Positions 25,116 through 33,608 of a stretch of 58,231 nucleotides of DNA are shown here, one piece after another (the stretch's first letter is position 1; the number at the start of each line of letters is the position of its first letter). A program made the translations under genes and the position numbers. The notes beneath the pieces were generated by a model. It ran no database searches and had not been told where the DNA came from. It worked only from the letters and a program-made list of their open reading frames with translations. The stretch covers positions 1-58,231 of the forward strand of contig JAFGJX010000131.1 in NCBI GenBank assembly GCA_016928865.1. The letters run 5' to 3'. The stretch is from Spirochaetota bacterium. Its GTDB lineage: Bacteria > Spirochaetota > UBA4802 > UBA5550.

Positions 25116-25979
25116 CTATTTCTTGCTGTGATCGTAGAACCCCTTGCCCGTCTTCATTCCCAGCTCGCCGCGGTCGACGTACTCCTTGAGCAAGTCCGCG
25201 CTCTTCATGGCGCGGGTATCGTTCTTTTTCTTGGCCCAGTAATCGGTGATCCGCCACACGGTCTCAAGCCCGACATAGTCCATCAGGAAGAAGGGGCCGG
25301 GCATGCCGGTCATCTCCTTCCAGGACTTGTCGACATCTTCAAATGAAGCGATGCCGTTCGAGACAAGGTTCAGGCCTGCGAGGAGCCAGGGATTGAACAG
25401 CGCGTTGAACACGTACCCGTGGTTTTCCTTCTGGATGACGATGGGCGCATGGCCGATCAGCTCGGCGAAGCGCCGTACGGTCTCCACTGCCCCGGGCGAC
25501 GTGCCCGGGTGACCCATCACGTCCACCAGCTTGAAGCCCGGATGAAAATGGAACGCGAGGAACCGGTCGGGCCTTCCCGTCATGTCGGCGAATTGCGAGG
25601 GCACCAGCGACGACGTGTTGGTGGTAAATATGGTCCTTTCCGGACACACCGCGTTCAGCTTACCGAAGAGCTCCCCTTTCAGCTTCGGGTCTTCGAGTAT
25701 CGACTCGCTGACAAGGTCGACATCGGCCCCGGCAACAGCGAGATCGGTCGTCGCCGTGATGCCGCTCTTCATCACATCGGCCTTCTCCTTCGTCAGGGCG
25801 CCGCTCGCCGCCATCTTGTCGATCTTCGAATCCATTTTCGCTTTGGCATTATTGACGATTTCCTCTTTTATGTCATACATGACCACGGCAAAACCGTTCG
25901 TCGCGCACGACATGCCGATGCTCCGGCCCATGGTGCCGGACCCGGCGATGAGGATTTTTTTTATTTCTTCAGCTTTCAT
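25116..25979 (-). CDS. 3-hydroxyacyl-CoA dehydrogenase (single-domain, Hbd-like)
   Basis: The NAD-binding motif AGSGTMGRSIG is at the N-terminus, followed by TNTSSLVPSQFA and the catalytic HFHPGFKLVDV (His of the HFF/HFHP motif) and EN (QKENHGYVFNALF). The C-terminal domain ends in GMKTGKGFYDHSKK, typical of 3-hydroxybutyryl-CoA dehydrogenase. At 287 residues it has the usual length. It oxidises 3-hydroxyacyl-CoA in beta-oxidation or butyrate-type metabolism. It is separated from the upstream monooxygenase-like gene by the inverted-end repeat element. Confidence 0.9.
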   Translation of the reverse strand: MKAEEIKKILIAGSGTMGRSIGMSCATNGFAVVMYDIKEEIVNNAKAKMDSKIDKMAASGALTKEKADVMKSGITATTDLAVAGADVDLVSESILEDPKLKGELFGKLNAVCPERTIFTTNTSSLVPSQFADMTGRPDRFLAFHFHPGFKLVDVMGHPGTSPGAVETVRRFAELIGHAPIVIQKENHGYVFNALFNPWLLAGLNLVSNGIASFEDVDKSWKEMTGMPGPFFLMDYVGLETVWRITDYWAKKKNDTRAMKSADLLKEYVDRGELGMKTGKGFYDHSKK

Positions 25980-26001
25980 ATAATCACTCCTTATAGTCTA
26001 A

Positions 26002-26155
26002 TAGTATCCTGAAAAACTCCCTCCATGGAGTTTTTCAGGGACGGTTTTGAGAAGTGAATTCTCAAAACCTCACATTTTTTTCGGCTGATGCCTCAAAAAA
26101 TGGCGGTACTTCCTGTACTGCATTAGCAGTTTGCTGTTTTTCAGCAAACTGCTAA
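26002..26155 (+). mobile_element. Dispersed ~155-bp inverted-end element, copy A
   Basis: Three hairpins in order: CCTGAAAAACTCC / GGAGTTTTTCAGG (26008-26039, 13 bp), GGTTTTGAGAA / TTCTCAAAACC (26043-26069, 11 bp) and TTAGCAGTTTGCTG / CAGCAAACTGCTAA (26123-26155, 14 bp). The ends are imperfect inverted repeats. It is about 80 percent or more identical by eye to copy B at 51510. It ends 2 bases from the stop codon of the ABM gene. No ORF inside. Confidence 0.85.
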
Positions 26156-26157
26156 TA

Positions 26158-26454
26158 TCATTCAAGGGGAATTTCGTAACAGGTCTTTATGTCCATACCG
26201 GGCTCGAGCAGGGGTAGAACCTTTTCAAGGGACTTTGACAGGCTGGCCGAATGTGCTTTCAGGGCGTCCTTGTCCGCATACCTCTCATACATCAGTATCA
26301 GATTTTCATTGCCTGCTCCCCTCACCGAATGGGGCTTATACTCCAGGCAACCGGGCTCGGCCGCCCTGATTGATACAGCCGCTTCTTTGACGGCAGCTAT
26401 TGCCTCATCCATCTTTCCCTCTTTGACTTTCAACGTTGCAATAATAGTTATCAT
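26158..26454 (-). CDS. Antibiotic biosynthesis monooxygenase (ABM)-fold protein
   Basis: At 98 residues it has the length and pattern of the dimeric ferredoxin-like ABM/YgiN group: ITIIATLKVKEGKMDEAIAAVKEAA, AEPGCLEYKPH, LILMYERYADKDALKAHSASLSKSL. Members are quinol monooxygenases or small auxiliary proteins. It lies between acyl-CoA dehydrogenase and hydroxyacyl-CoA dehydrogenase genes on the same strand. A role in this oxidation block is inference from position. Confidence 0.8.
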   Translation of the reverse strand: MITIIATLKVKEGKMDEAIAAVKEAAVSIRAAEPGCLEYKPHSVRGAGNENLILMYERYADKDALKAHSASLSKSLEKVLPLLEPGMDIKTCYEIPLE

Positions 26455-26507
26455 ATCTTACTCCTTCTGACTTTTTTTAAACCGCGCCTGTCGCACCCAT
26501 GGAGATA

Positions 26508-28310
26508 TCAGTCGGCAAAATGCCTCGGTGATGCTGAGAGCGTTACCGCGTCCTGGCTCAGGAGCCTGGTGCGCAGCCCCTCGATTTTCGGCAGCTCGTA
26601 TTCAAAGAAAAACTTCATGGTGATGAATTTGCCCTCCAGAAAATCGCGATCCGCCGCTGCCGCAGCCGGCAGGGCCTTCTGCACCGCGACCCCCTGCAGG
26701 AGCCACTGCCATGCTATGCAGATGATCCCCGACATTTCGAGGTAGAGCGTGGCGTCTGCCAGGAACCGGTCTATCTCTCCCTTCACGGCAATCCCGACGA
26801 GCGCGCCCGTCACCTGCTTCAGCAGCACAACGGCTGATGCGAGTTTATCCGCGTACGCCGCAAGCTCAGTAAAGGCACGCGCCGCCGCAACCGCCTTTTC
26901 CACCTCTTCCAGGTAGATGCCGGCCGCCCTGCCCTTGTGCATGGTGACCTTCCTGCCGAGAAGGTCCATGCCCTGTATGCCGGTGGTTCCTTCATGGATC
27001 GGATGGATACGCACATCGCGCATATACTGCTCGACCGGAAACTCGTCGCTGTAACCGTACCCGCCCAGGCACTGGATCGCCAGGCTGGTGGAAACAACCC
27101 CCATCTCCGAGGGATAGGTCTTCACCATGGGGGTGATAAAATCAAGCAGGAGTTCGCAGCGCTCCTTCTCCTCGCCTGCGGCCACATGCGCGAGGTCGAC
27201 CAGCTTGCCGGCATAGACCATGAGCGAGAGCGCGCCCTCGATAATTGCGCGCTGCTGCAACAGCATGCGCTTCACGTCCGCGTGCTCGATGATGGGCACC
27301 TGCGGCCTGGTTGCGTCCTTCTCGGTAATGTTTCTTCCCTGAAGCCGCTCGCGCGCGTACTCGAACGCCGCGTGGTACGCGGCCGACGATATCCCGACCG
27401 CGCCCAGGCCGACGCCGATCCGAGCCTCATTCATCATCTGGAACATGTACCGAAGCCCCTTGTGCGGCTCGCCCACCAGCCAGCCGCGGCAGTCATCCTC
27501 CTCTCCCATGCTGAGCTGGGCGATGGGAGCGCCGCGGTATCCCATCTTGTGGTAGCAGCCGGCGCAGTTCACGTCGTTGAACTCAAGCGCGCCGGAATCG
27601 CCGGGCCGGAATTTCGGCACCACAAAAAGCGACAGGCCCTTGACCCCGGCCGGTGCGCCCTTGATGCGCGCCAGCATCAGGTGTACGATGTTGTCCGTCA
27701 TGTCGTGGTCGCCGGCGGATATAAAGGTCTTCTGTCCCCTGATGAGATAATATTTCTTTTCAGTCAGTTCTGCTGTGGTACGCACATCGCCGAGCGAACT
27801 CCCGGCCTCAGGCTCGGTAAGGGCCATGGTACCCTGCCACTTTCCCGCAATCATATGCGGGGCGTAGGTCTCCTTCAGCTCGTCGGACCCGAAGGTCAGG
27901 ATCAGGTTGACCGCGCCCGTCGTGAGGACCGGGTACACGCTTAAAGAATAATTCGCCGACGCGAAGATAAACTGGCACGCGTTGTATACGGATACCGGCA
28001 TCTGCTGACCGCCCTGCTCATATGAGAAGATGGCGCTTATCCACCCGCCCTCTCCCGACAGGGACATGAAATCCCGCACCTTCTTATGCACGCGGATGGT
28101 CGAGTCCACATACTTCGGCGGGTTCTTGTCCATCTCCGAAAAAATGGGAAACATGTGCTCGACCGCGATCTTCTTCGCGGTCCCTATGATCATGTCCACG
28201 CTCTCCCTGGTGTATTCATTGAAATGATCGGCTGCGAGCAATGATTCAATATCGTGTACATTGAAAAGGGTAAACGCGAGATTCTTCTCACTGAAAAATC
28301 GTTCCGCCAT
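26508..28310 (-). CDS. Acyl-CoA dehydrogenase, long (DmdC/AidB-like) form
   Basis: This 600-residue FAD enzyme shows the acyl-CoA dehydrogenase blocks: TMALTEPEAGSSLGDVRTTA, YLIRGQKTFISAGDHD, EARIGVGLGAVGISSAAYHAAFEYARERLQGR, QCLGGYGYSDEFPVEQYMRDVRI. The catalytic Glu lies in IHEGTTGIQGMDLLGRK. The extra C-terminal domain of about 120 residues places it with the long-form group that includes 3-methylthiopropionyl-CoA dehydrogenase. The acyl chain length cannot be inferred. It starts 22 bases after the TetR gene and is probably in its operon. Confidence 0.9.
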   Translation of the reverse strand: MAERFFSEKNLAFTLFNVHDIESLLAADHFNEYTRESVDMIIGTAKKIAVEHMFPIFSEMDKNPPKYVDSTIRVHKKVRDFMSLSGEGGWISAIFSYEQGGQQMPVSVYNACQFIFASANYSLSVYPVLTTGAVNLILTFGSDELKETYAPHMIAGKWQGTMALTEPEAGSSLGDVRTTAELTEKKYYLIRGQKTFISAGDHDMTDNIVHLMLARIKGAPAGVKGLSLFVVPKFRPGDSGALEFNDVNCAGCYHKMGYRGAPIAQLSMGEEDDCRGWLVGEPHKGLRYMFQMMNEARIGVGLGAVGISSAAYHAAFEYARERLQGRNITEKDATRPQVPIIEHADVKRMLLQQRAIIEGALSLMVYAGKLVDLAHVAAGEEKERCELLLDFITPMVKTYPSEMGVVSTSLAIQCLGGYGYSDEFPVEQYMRDVRIHPIHEGTTGIQGMDLLGRKVTMHKGRAAGIYLEEVEKAVAAARAFTELAAYADKLASAVVLLKQVTGALVGIAVKGEIDRFLADATLYLEMSGIICIAWQWLLQGVAVQKALPAAAAADRDFLEGKFITMKFFFEYELPKIEGLRTRLLSQDAVTLSASPRHFAD

Positions 28311-28332
28311 ATATCGTTCCTCCCAATTAAAT

Positions 28333-28938
28333 TCAATTGTTTGTCAGGGCCGCCATGGCCGACGCTATCATATCTTCCCTGAATTTTTCCGCATCACCCT
28401 CTTCAATATAAAAATGCTTGAAATGGCGGTATCCTTCGTACATCGATATGATGATCTCCGCCGCCCGCTTCGGGTCGCGCACCGTAATGCCGCCCTCCTT
28501 GAAAATCTTTTCAAGCTCGCCCACGATCAGCTGTTTCAAGAGAGCGTACATCTCCCTGAGCCTCGCATCCACCCGCGGTTCACGGCCGCTCAGGGAAAGG
28601 ATCGCGAAGTCGCCGCCCAGGTCGGACATCCCGTACCAGGCCTCGCTGAAAAATATCGCCACCAGGCTGCGCAGCCGGGTCCCCGGATCGCCCGACTGCA
28701 CGATCAGCTCCCGGTATATTTCGCCGGCCCTGCGGATAATATAATCGACCAGCGCGACGATCAGGTTCTCCTTGTTCTGAAAGTAGTGTATGATAAGGCT
28801 GGGATGGATGCCCATCCGCTTCGCCACCTTGCCGATGGACGCGCCCTCGATGCCTTCCTCCAGGATCACCTGGTAGAAGTTCCTGACGATATCGGGCTTG
28901 CGCACCCCGGCGTTCTGTCGTTTTTTTATCGTATCCAT
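28333..28938 (-). CDS. TetR-family regulator of the oxidation block
   Basis: The N-terminal helix-turn-helix is typical of TetR (FYQVILEEGIEGASIGKVAKRMGIHPSLIIHYFQNKENLI, residues about 20-60). The C-terminal ligand domain resembles those of BetI/FadR-like members with Y-rich helices (YEGYRHFKHFYIEE). It sits between the OYE-type reductase and the acyl-CoA dehydrogenase on the same strand, with gaps of 35 and 22 bases, so it probably controls its own operon in response to an acyl-CoA or related compound. Confidence 0.88.
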   Translation of the reverse strand: MDTIKKRQNAGVRKPDIVRNFYQVILEEGIEGASIGKVAKRMGIHPSLIIHYFQNKENLIVALVDYIIRRAGEIYRELIVQSGDPGTRLRSLVAIFFSEAWYGMSDLGGDFAILSLSGREPRVDARLREMYALLKQLIVGELEKIFKEGGITVRDPKRAAEIIISMYEGYRHFKHFYIEEGDAEKFREDMIASAMAALTNN

Positions 28939-28973
28939 GCTGTTATTCGGATGCCGCGCGGTTCAGTGTGCGA

Positions 28974-30911
28974 TCATATCGAAACACCGGCCGCATCACC
29001 CTCATGCACCGCGTCTATCAGCCGGCGCGGCTTGACCGCGTCACCCGCCTCGATGAAGGTGACCCCGAGCTTTTTCAGGCTTTCGGCAAGCTCCCGTTCC
29101 GGCGCCGAGCCGAATGCCCTGATCACGGTCGCAGCCGGCTCGATGCGGACCTGTTTCCCATCCTGCTCCGCCACGACCGAGCTTTTCTCTATCGCCGTGA
29201 CCCTGGTCCTGAGCATCAGCACGCCCCCGCCGTCTCTGAGACGGCGATGGAGCCAGTAGCCGTGAGCGGTGAACTTGTTTACCGGAGGGAAAGCCGCCAG
29301 ATCGACGAGCGTGACCGCGATGTCTCGCGCGAGGCAGTAGTCCGCGGTTTCCATGCCCACGTACCCCGCGCCCAGGATTACCGCGGGGCCGGTAACGGCC
29401 GCCGTGCCCTCGAGCACCTCCCGCGCATCAACCACATTCGGCCCATCAATACCGTCAATGCGCGGCACCGACGGCAGGGCGCCTGTGGCAAGGATCACCG
29501 CGTCCGGCCGTTGATCAGCGACCAGCCGCTCATCAACGGCCATATCGGAACTGATTGTCACGCCCATGCTCCTGCACTGGCGGTCCGCCCATTCCACCCA
29601 GCGGAGAAATCCCTCCTTGTGGGGTGGTCTGCTCGCTGATACGAGCTGTCCGCCGAGAAACGGGCGGCGCTCGAAAAGGGCCACCTCGTGCCCGCGCCGG
29701 GCTGCCGCCATAGCGGCTGACAGACCGGCAGGCCCACCGCCGATGACCCATACCTTCCTGGGGGCCCCGGCCTTCCGGTACAGGTCCTCATGCTCCCTGC
29801 CGCACTCAGGATTGATCGAGCAGGTGGTCGGCTTGAACTCAAAGCTGAGGCGTTCAATACAGCCCTGGTTGCATCCCAGGCACCAGCGTATGTCGTCCCA
29901 TCTACCTTCCCGGGCCTTGACCAGGAATTCGGGGTCAGCAAGAAACTGGCGGCCCATGCTGATGAGGTCCGCGTCGCCCCGGGCGACCGCCTCATCAGCC
30001 ATGCGCGGATCGATGATCCTGCCCACGCCGATCACGGGCACGGCCACGACCTGCTTTATCTCCCGCGCCCTGAACAGGTTGAAGCCCTCGGGCGTGTCAG
30101 CCACCGGAATGCTCAGCATGCCCGGCGTTGAATAGACGCCCACCGAAGCGTGCAGCGCGCTGGCGCCCGCATCAACGATCCGCGGCGCGAGCCATTTTAT
30201 AAAATCAAGGGTGTATCCGCCCTTAATGCATTCATCGGCAGACATCCGGACGATGACCGGATACTCCGCGCCCACCCTGTCCCTGATCGCCCTGAGTATT
30301 TCGAGCAGGAAACGCGCCCGGTTCTCCTCTGAGCCGCCGTACTCGTCCGTACGCCGGTTTGAAAAGGGGGATAAAAACTGCGTGATCAGGTATCCGTGCG
30401 CCCCGTGCACCTCCACCGCGTCAAACCCCGCCTGCCGTGCGCGGGAGGCGCCCATGGCGTAGGCGATAACCATCTCTTTTATACGATCGATCGACATTGC
30501 TTCGGTTGTCTGGTTCAGAATGACGCTCGGGAGGTCCGATGGCGCCTCTGGATTGGCGCCAGCTACCGCGGCAATTGTCTCACGGCCGGCGTGGTGGAGC
30601 TGCAGCGCGATCTTCACCCCATGACCATGGACCGCCTCCTTCAGCCGCGAGAGCCCTGGAATAAACATATCGTCCCATACGCCGATCTCACGTCCAAAGC
30701 CCCTGCCTCGCGGGTCGATAGCGCACACTTCGGAAATGATAAGCCCCACGCCGCCACGCGCCCGCTTTTCGAGATATGCAATAAGACGATCGGTTATTGT
30801 GCCATCCTTGTTGCCATATGAGGTCGCCATCGCCGGCATGACGATTCGGTTTTTTAACTCAAGATTGTTAATTTTTATTGGGGAAAAGATATGGGATAGG
30901 TTTGTTGTCAT
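28974..30911 (-). CDS. Old-yellow-enzyme/2,4-dienoyl-CoA reductase-like flavoprotein
   Basis: Domain order matches FadH and 2-enoate reductases. Residues 1-330 are an FMN TIM barrel (KNRIVMPAM, ALQLHHAGRE, EVHGAHGYLITQFLSPFSNRRTDEYGGS). Near 345-375 are the 4Fe-4S ligands (CLGCNQGCIE and TTCSINPECG). FAD and NADH Rossmann motifs follow (VWVIGGGPAGLSAA and AVILGAGYVGMETA). It would reduce conjugated double bonds of enoates or dienoyl-CoA. ATG 30911 is chosen because of GGTGG upstream. The gene is divergent from a NemR-like regulator gene. Confidence 0.9.
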   Translation of the reverse strand: MTTNLSHIFSPIKINNLELKNRIVMPAMATSYGNKDGTITDRLIAYLEKRARGGVGLIISEVCAIDPRGRGFGREIGVWDDMFIPGLSRLKEAVHGHGVKIALQLHHAGRETIAAVAGANPEAPSDLPSVILNQTTEAMSIDRIKEMVIAYAMGASRARQAGFDAVEVHGAHGYLITQFLSPFSNRRTDEYGGSEENRARFLLEILRAIRDRVGAEYPVIVRMSADECIKGGYTLDFIKWLAPRIVDAGASALHASVGVYSTPGMLSIPVADTPEGFNLFRAREIKQVVAVPVIGVGRIIDPRMADEAVARGDADLISMGRQFLADPEFLVKAREGRWDDIRWCLGCNQGCIERLSFEFKPTTCSINPECGREHEDLYRKAGAPRKVWVIGGGPAGLSAAMAAARRGHEVALFERRPFLGGQLVSASRPPHKEGFLRWVEWADRQCRSMGVTISSDMAVDERLVADQRPDAVILATGALPSVPRIDGIDGPNVVDAREVLEGTAAVTGPAVILGAGYVGMETADYCLARDIAVTLVDLAAFPPVNKFTAHGYWLHRRLRDGGGVLMLRTRVTAIEKSSVVAEQDGKQVRIEPAATVIRAFGSAPERELAESLKKLGVTFIEAGDAVKPRRLIDAVHEGDAAGVSI

Positions 30912-30935
30912 ATTTACCACCAGATATTTATTAAC

Positions 30936-30968
30936 TGAACATTCATTTAATTAAATTTGCAGCGTCAA
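30936..30968 (-). promoter_or_regulatory. Possible promoter and operator of the OYE-type operon
   Basis: Read leftward, TTGACG (30963-30968) may be a -35 box, with a poor AT-rich -10 that overlaps the small inverted repeat TGAA-TG-TTCA (30936-30945). Such TGAA..TTCA elements occur in operators of fatty-acid TetR regulators; assignment to the TetR at 28333 is speculative. Confidence 0.25.
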
Positions 30969-30979
30969 GTCTAATATCA

Positions 30980-31084
30980 GGATCAGAGTAAAAAATAATT
31001 TTCATGGTGTCAGAGTAACAATAGAATTGATAGCGTTATATTTATATTAACCGATAACTATCGAATTTTGGGGGGTCAGAGCAA
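30980..31084 (+). repeat. Dispersed motif pair, locus 3
   Basis: GGATCAGAGTAA (30980-30991), GGTGTCAGAGTAA (31006-31018), the palindrome in opposite orientation ACCGATAACTATCG (31050-31063) and GGGGGGTCAGAGCAA (31070-31084) lie between two divergent genes, immediately upstream of the NemR-like promoter. Confidence 0.85.
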
Positions 31085-31092
31085 AAACTTTC

Positions 31093-31121
31093 TTGACATA
31101 TAGACGACCGGTCTACTAAAT
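31093..31121 (+). promoter_or_regulatory. Promoter with TetR-type operator for the NemR-like gene
   Basis: TTGACA (31093-31098) is followed after 17 bases by CTAAAT, a weak -10. The spacer holds the inverted repeat TAGAC-GACCG-GTCTA (31101-31115), with the perfect palindrome GACCGGTC inside. Its position between -35 and -10 fits autorepression by the TetR-family protein encoded just downstream. TAGAC/GTCTA half-sites are what I remember of NemR-type operators. Confidence 0.6.
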
Positions 31122-31139
31122 AAATTCGAAAGAAATAAT

Positions 31140-31733
31140 ATGTCAAAAGAAGAAACAAGACAACTTATCCTCAAAAATGGCGCCAGGTTGGTCCATGTAA
31201 AGGGATTCGTTAACACCGGCATCCAGGAAATCCTGGATGCCTCATCCGTTCCCAAAGGCTCGTTCTATTTTTACTTCAAGAGCAAAGAGGATTTTGGCAG
31301 GGCCCTGGTAGACCATTATGAAACATTCATCTCAGCGATGTTCGACAAATATCTCCAGGATGCAAGCCGTACTCCGCTCGAGCGAATGCGACGCTTTTTT
31401 GAAGACAGTTGTAAATTTTACGAAAGCAACAATTTTTCAAGCGGCTGTCCCATTGGAAACCTCTCGCAGGAGATGAGCGATATCTCCGTGCCGATCAGGG
31501 AAAAGCTGCATGAAACCTATTTAAAAATGAAATCCGCCCTTCAAACGTGCATCGAGGAAGCCCGCGACCAGGGTGAAATTACAGGCAGAATGGATCCCGG
31601 GATGCTCGCCACCTTCATGCTGAACGGCTGGGAAGGCGCGCTCATCGACATGAAGCTGTCGAAAAGCATTACACCGCTGGTCATTTTCACGGACATGCTT
31701 TTCGGATACATACTGAAGAGTGACTCACAATAG
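31140..31733 (+). CDS. NemR/AcuR-like TetR regulator
   Basis: The HTH (GFVNTGIQEILDASSVPKG, residues 22-40, then SFYFYFKSKEDF) is of the subgroup that includes NemR and AcuR. The C-terminal domain carries the motif SSGCPIGNLSQE with Cys103, near the redox-active cysteine of NemR that senses quinones, aldehydes and hypochlorite. This suggests an electrophile or thiol-state sensor. A candidate operator overlaps its promoter. It is followed after 17 bases by a Cys-rich ferredoxin gene, probably its main target, and is divergent from an old-yellow-enzyme gene, as nemR is linked to an OYE in enterobacteria. Confidence 0.85.
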   Translation: MSKEETRQLILKNGARLVHVKGFVNTGIQEILDASSVPKGSFYFYFKSKEDFGRALVDHYETFISAMFDKYLQDASRTPLERMRRFFEDSCKFYESNNFSSGCPIGNLSQEMSDISVPIREKLHETYLKMKSALQTCIEEARDQGEITGRMDPGMLATFMLNGWEGALIDMKLSKSITPLVIFTDMLFGYILKSDSQ

Positions 31734-31750
31734 AACACTTGAGGAATTCA

Positions 31751-32833
31751 ATGGAAATTTACGAACAACTCAGGGACGTGCTTGATTCACACCCCACCAC
31801 CGCGCCAAAATCGGAAACCATTATACAGATACTGGAGATACTTTTCACCCCCGAAGAAGCTTCGCTCGCGGCCACCATGAGTTTCAAGGCGGCTGATGTT
31901 AAAAAGATCGCCGCCGCAGCTTCACTTTCAGAGGATAAAGCGGAAGGATTACTCGAATCCATGGCGAACAAGGGAATCCTTTTTTCGAAAAACTCAGCCG
32001 GGGGAAAGCTGTACGGCCTCGTTCCGCTTATACCGGGAGTATTCGAGTTCCCCTTTATGAAATCGGACGGCTCGCCCATGTACCGGCAGCTCGGCGCGCT
32101 CTGGGAAAAATACCACCACGAGGCACTGGGCGCCTCCTTCTCCGGAAACCCCACCCCCCTGATGAGGGTGGTTGCGGTCGGGAAAGCGATTAAGGCTGAA
32201 AACCGCATCCATCCCTACGAAGAGGTGAAGCACTTCATCGACAGCGCGCGCTTCATCGCGCTGGCCGACTGCGCGTGCAGAACGAGCGTGGGCAAATGCG
32301 ACAGGCCCAAAGACGTATGCCTTATCTTTGACAGCGCGGCCGAATTTCTGGCGGAACGCGGGTTCGCGCGGAAGATATCAAAGGAAGAAGGAATGCGGGT
32401 CCTCGACCGCGCCGAAAAGGCGGGACTGGTGCACACGAGCAACAACAGCGCGGACCGGGCGAACCTGATCTGCAACTGCTGTCCCTGCTGCTGCACGGTC
32501 CTGCGCGGCAAAACCCAGCTTCATCATCCGCACGCGTTTGAGCCAAGCCGCTTCGTGGCTCAGGTGCGGAACGGCGATTGTACCGGCTGCGGCATCTGCG
32601 CTGACGAGCGCTGCCCGGTAAAGGCCATTGAAATGAAGGACGACATCGCCATCGTCAACGGCGACGAATGCATCGGATGCGGCCTCTGCGTCACCGGATG
32701 CCCGGCTGAAGCGATTGATCTCGCAGAGCGGAAAACCATCCCGCCCATCCCCGCCAGCATTGCGGAAATGGGCATCAAGGTGGCGAAGGACAAAGGAAAG
32801 TTTGATAAATTCATGAAGATAATGCAGCGATAG
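31751..32833 (+). CDS. Cys-rich iron-sulfur protein, winged-helix-like N-terminus plus 2x[4Fe-4S]
   Basis: Residues 1-110 are helical and resemble a winged-helix segment (KAADVKKIAAAASLSEDKAEGLLESMANKGILF). The middle carries DCACRTSVGKCDRPKDVC and the striking cluster CNCCPCCC. The C-terminus has two ferredoxin motifs (CTGCGICADERCP and CIGCGLCVTGCP). ATG 31751 with GAGGA upstream is preferred to the TTG at 31739. It forms an operon with the NemR-like regulator. A paralogue with the same Cys pattern is encoded at 33609-34400. Electron transfer in a reductive detoxification step is a guess from context. Confidence 0.75.
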   Translation: MEIYEQLRDVLDSHPTTAPKSETIIQILEILFTPEEASLAATMSFKAADVKKIAAAASLSEDKAEGLLESMANKGILFSKNSAGGKLYGLVPLIPGVFEFPFMKSDGSPMYRQLGALWEKYHHEALGASFSGNPTPLMRVVAVGKAIKAENRIHPYEEVKHFIDSARFIALADCACRTSVGKCDRPKDVCLIFDSAAEFLAERGFARKISKEEGMRVLDRAEKAGLVHTSNNSADRANLICNCCPCCCTVLRGKTQLHHPHAFEPSRFVAQVRNGDCTGCGICADERCPVKAIEMKDDIAIVNGDECIGCGLCVTGCPAEAIDLAERKTIPPIPASIAEMGIKVAKDKGKFDKFMKIMQR

Positions 32834-32880
32834 CGATGATCATCTGCGGCATGGCATGATGGGGTCAGCTCGCTGCCCCG

Positions 32881-33573
32881 TCATTTCTCATTTTTACTCG
32901 TTTCCTCCCCGTCTTTTTCAAATGTTTCGATATTAAAATTCCTCGATGCCGTAATATACTCTTCTTTTTTCACCATCTCGCGAAGGCCCCTCAGGGTCCT
33001 GTACGGGATGTCGCGACTCGCGATGTTAATGATAAAAGTCGGAATAAAACCGCCGGGGTCTGCCCAGCAAATGAATGTCGCATCCGTTTTTTCCGGCGAG
33101 AGGCGCTTGAAAATCCACGTGCCGTACATTGAAGTGATGCGGACACGCCTCTTGTGCTCGGGAACAATTTTTTCAGACAGGGCGGTAACCCTGCCAATTA
33201 TAGTCCCCTGGTCCAGGCATATCTCTGTTGAGGATTGAAGAACAATGTCCCTGTCCAGCACCGGCCAGGGCATCCCGAGGGTGAAATAGAGAAGACAGGA
33301 CGTGGCGGTCGAACACCCGAACTTCCGCGCCTCAACGCAATCCGCGACCCAGCCGGGATACGAGGCCACATCGAGCATGACCTGGGCAACGACCTCAAGC
33401 GGAGCGTCCAGCACGCACTCGCCCTTCAATTCGTCTATGGGCGAACCGGCCACCCTGTTGGCATAAATCCGTATATCCTTTTTCTCAACCAGCAGTCTCC
33501 AATCGCCGCTCCCGTCCTGAGCCGGAAACGCGGTCGAGGCCAGGAAGAGCATCGCGCATAAAAATTTTTTCAT
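32881..33573 (-). CDS. Exported START-domain lipid-binding protein
   Basis: A signal peptide (MKKFLCAMLFLASTAFPA) precedes a START/SRPBCC domain of about 200 residues: WRLLVEKKDIRIYANRV, APLEVVAQVMLDVASYPGWVADCVEARKF, the LDRDIVLQSSTEI block and RVRITSMYGTWIFKRLSPEKTDATF. These resemble StAR-related domains that carry lipids in a deep pocket; export suggests a periplasmic lipid carrier. ATG 33573 has GGAGATAACG upstream. It follows the Cys-rich ferredoxin gene by 35 bases on the same strand. Confidence 0.8.
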   Translation of the reverse strand: MKKFLCAMLFLASTAFPAQDGSGDWRLLVEKKDIRIYANRVAGSPIDELKGECVLDAPLEVVAQVMLDVASYPGWVADCVEARKFGCSTATSCLLYFTLGMPWPVLDRDIVLQSSTEICLDQGTIIGRVTALSEKIVPEHKRRVRITSMYGTWIFKRLSPEKTDATFICWADPGGFIPTFIINIASRDIPYRTLRGLREMVKKEEYITASRNFNIETFEKDGEETSKNEK

Positions 33574-33608
33574 CGTTATCTCCGGTCGCCTTTGCATACC
33601 ACGTGATA

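Noticed and set aside
26937..27944. 335-codon rightward ORF antisense to the acyl-CoA dehydrogenase
   Set aside because: The leftward frame is a full-length acyl-CoA dehydrogenase; this one is a composition effect.
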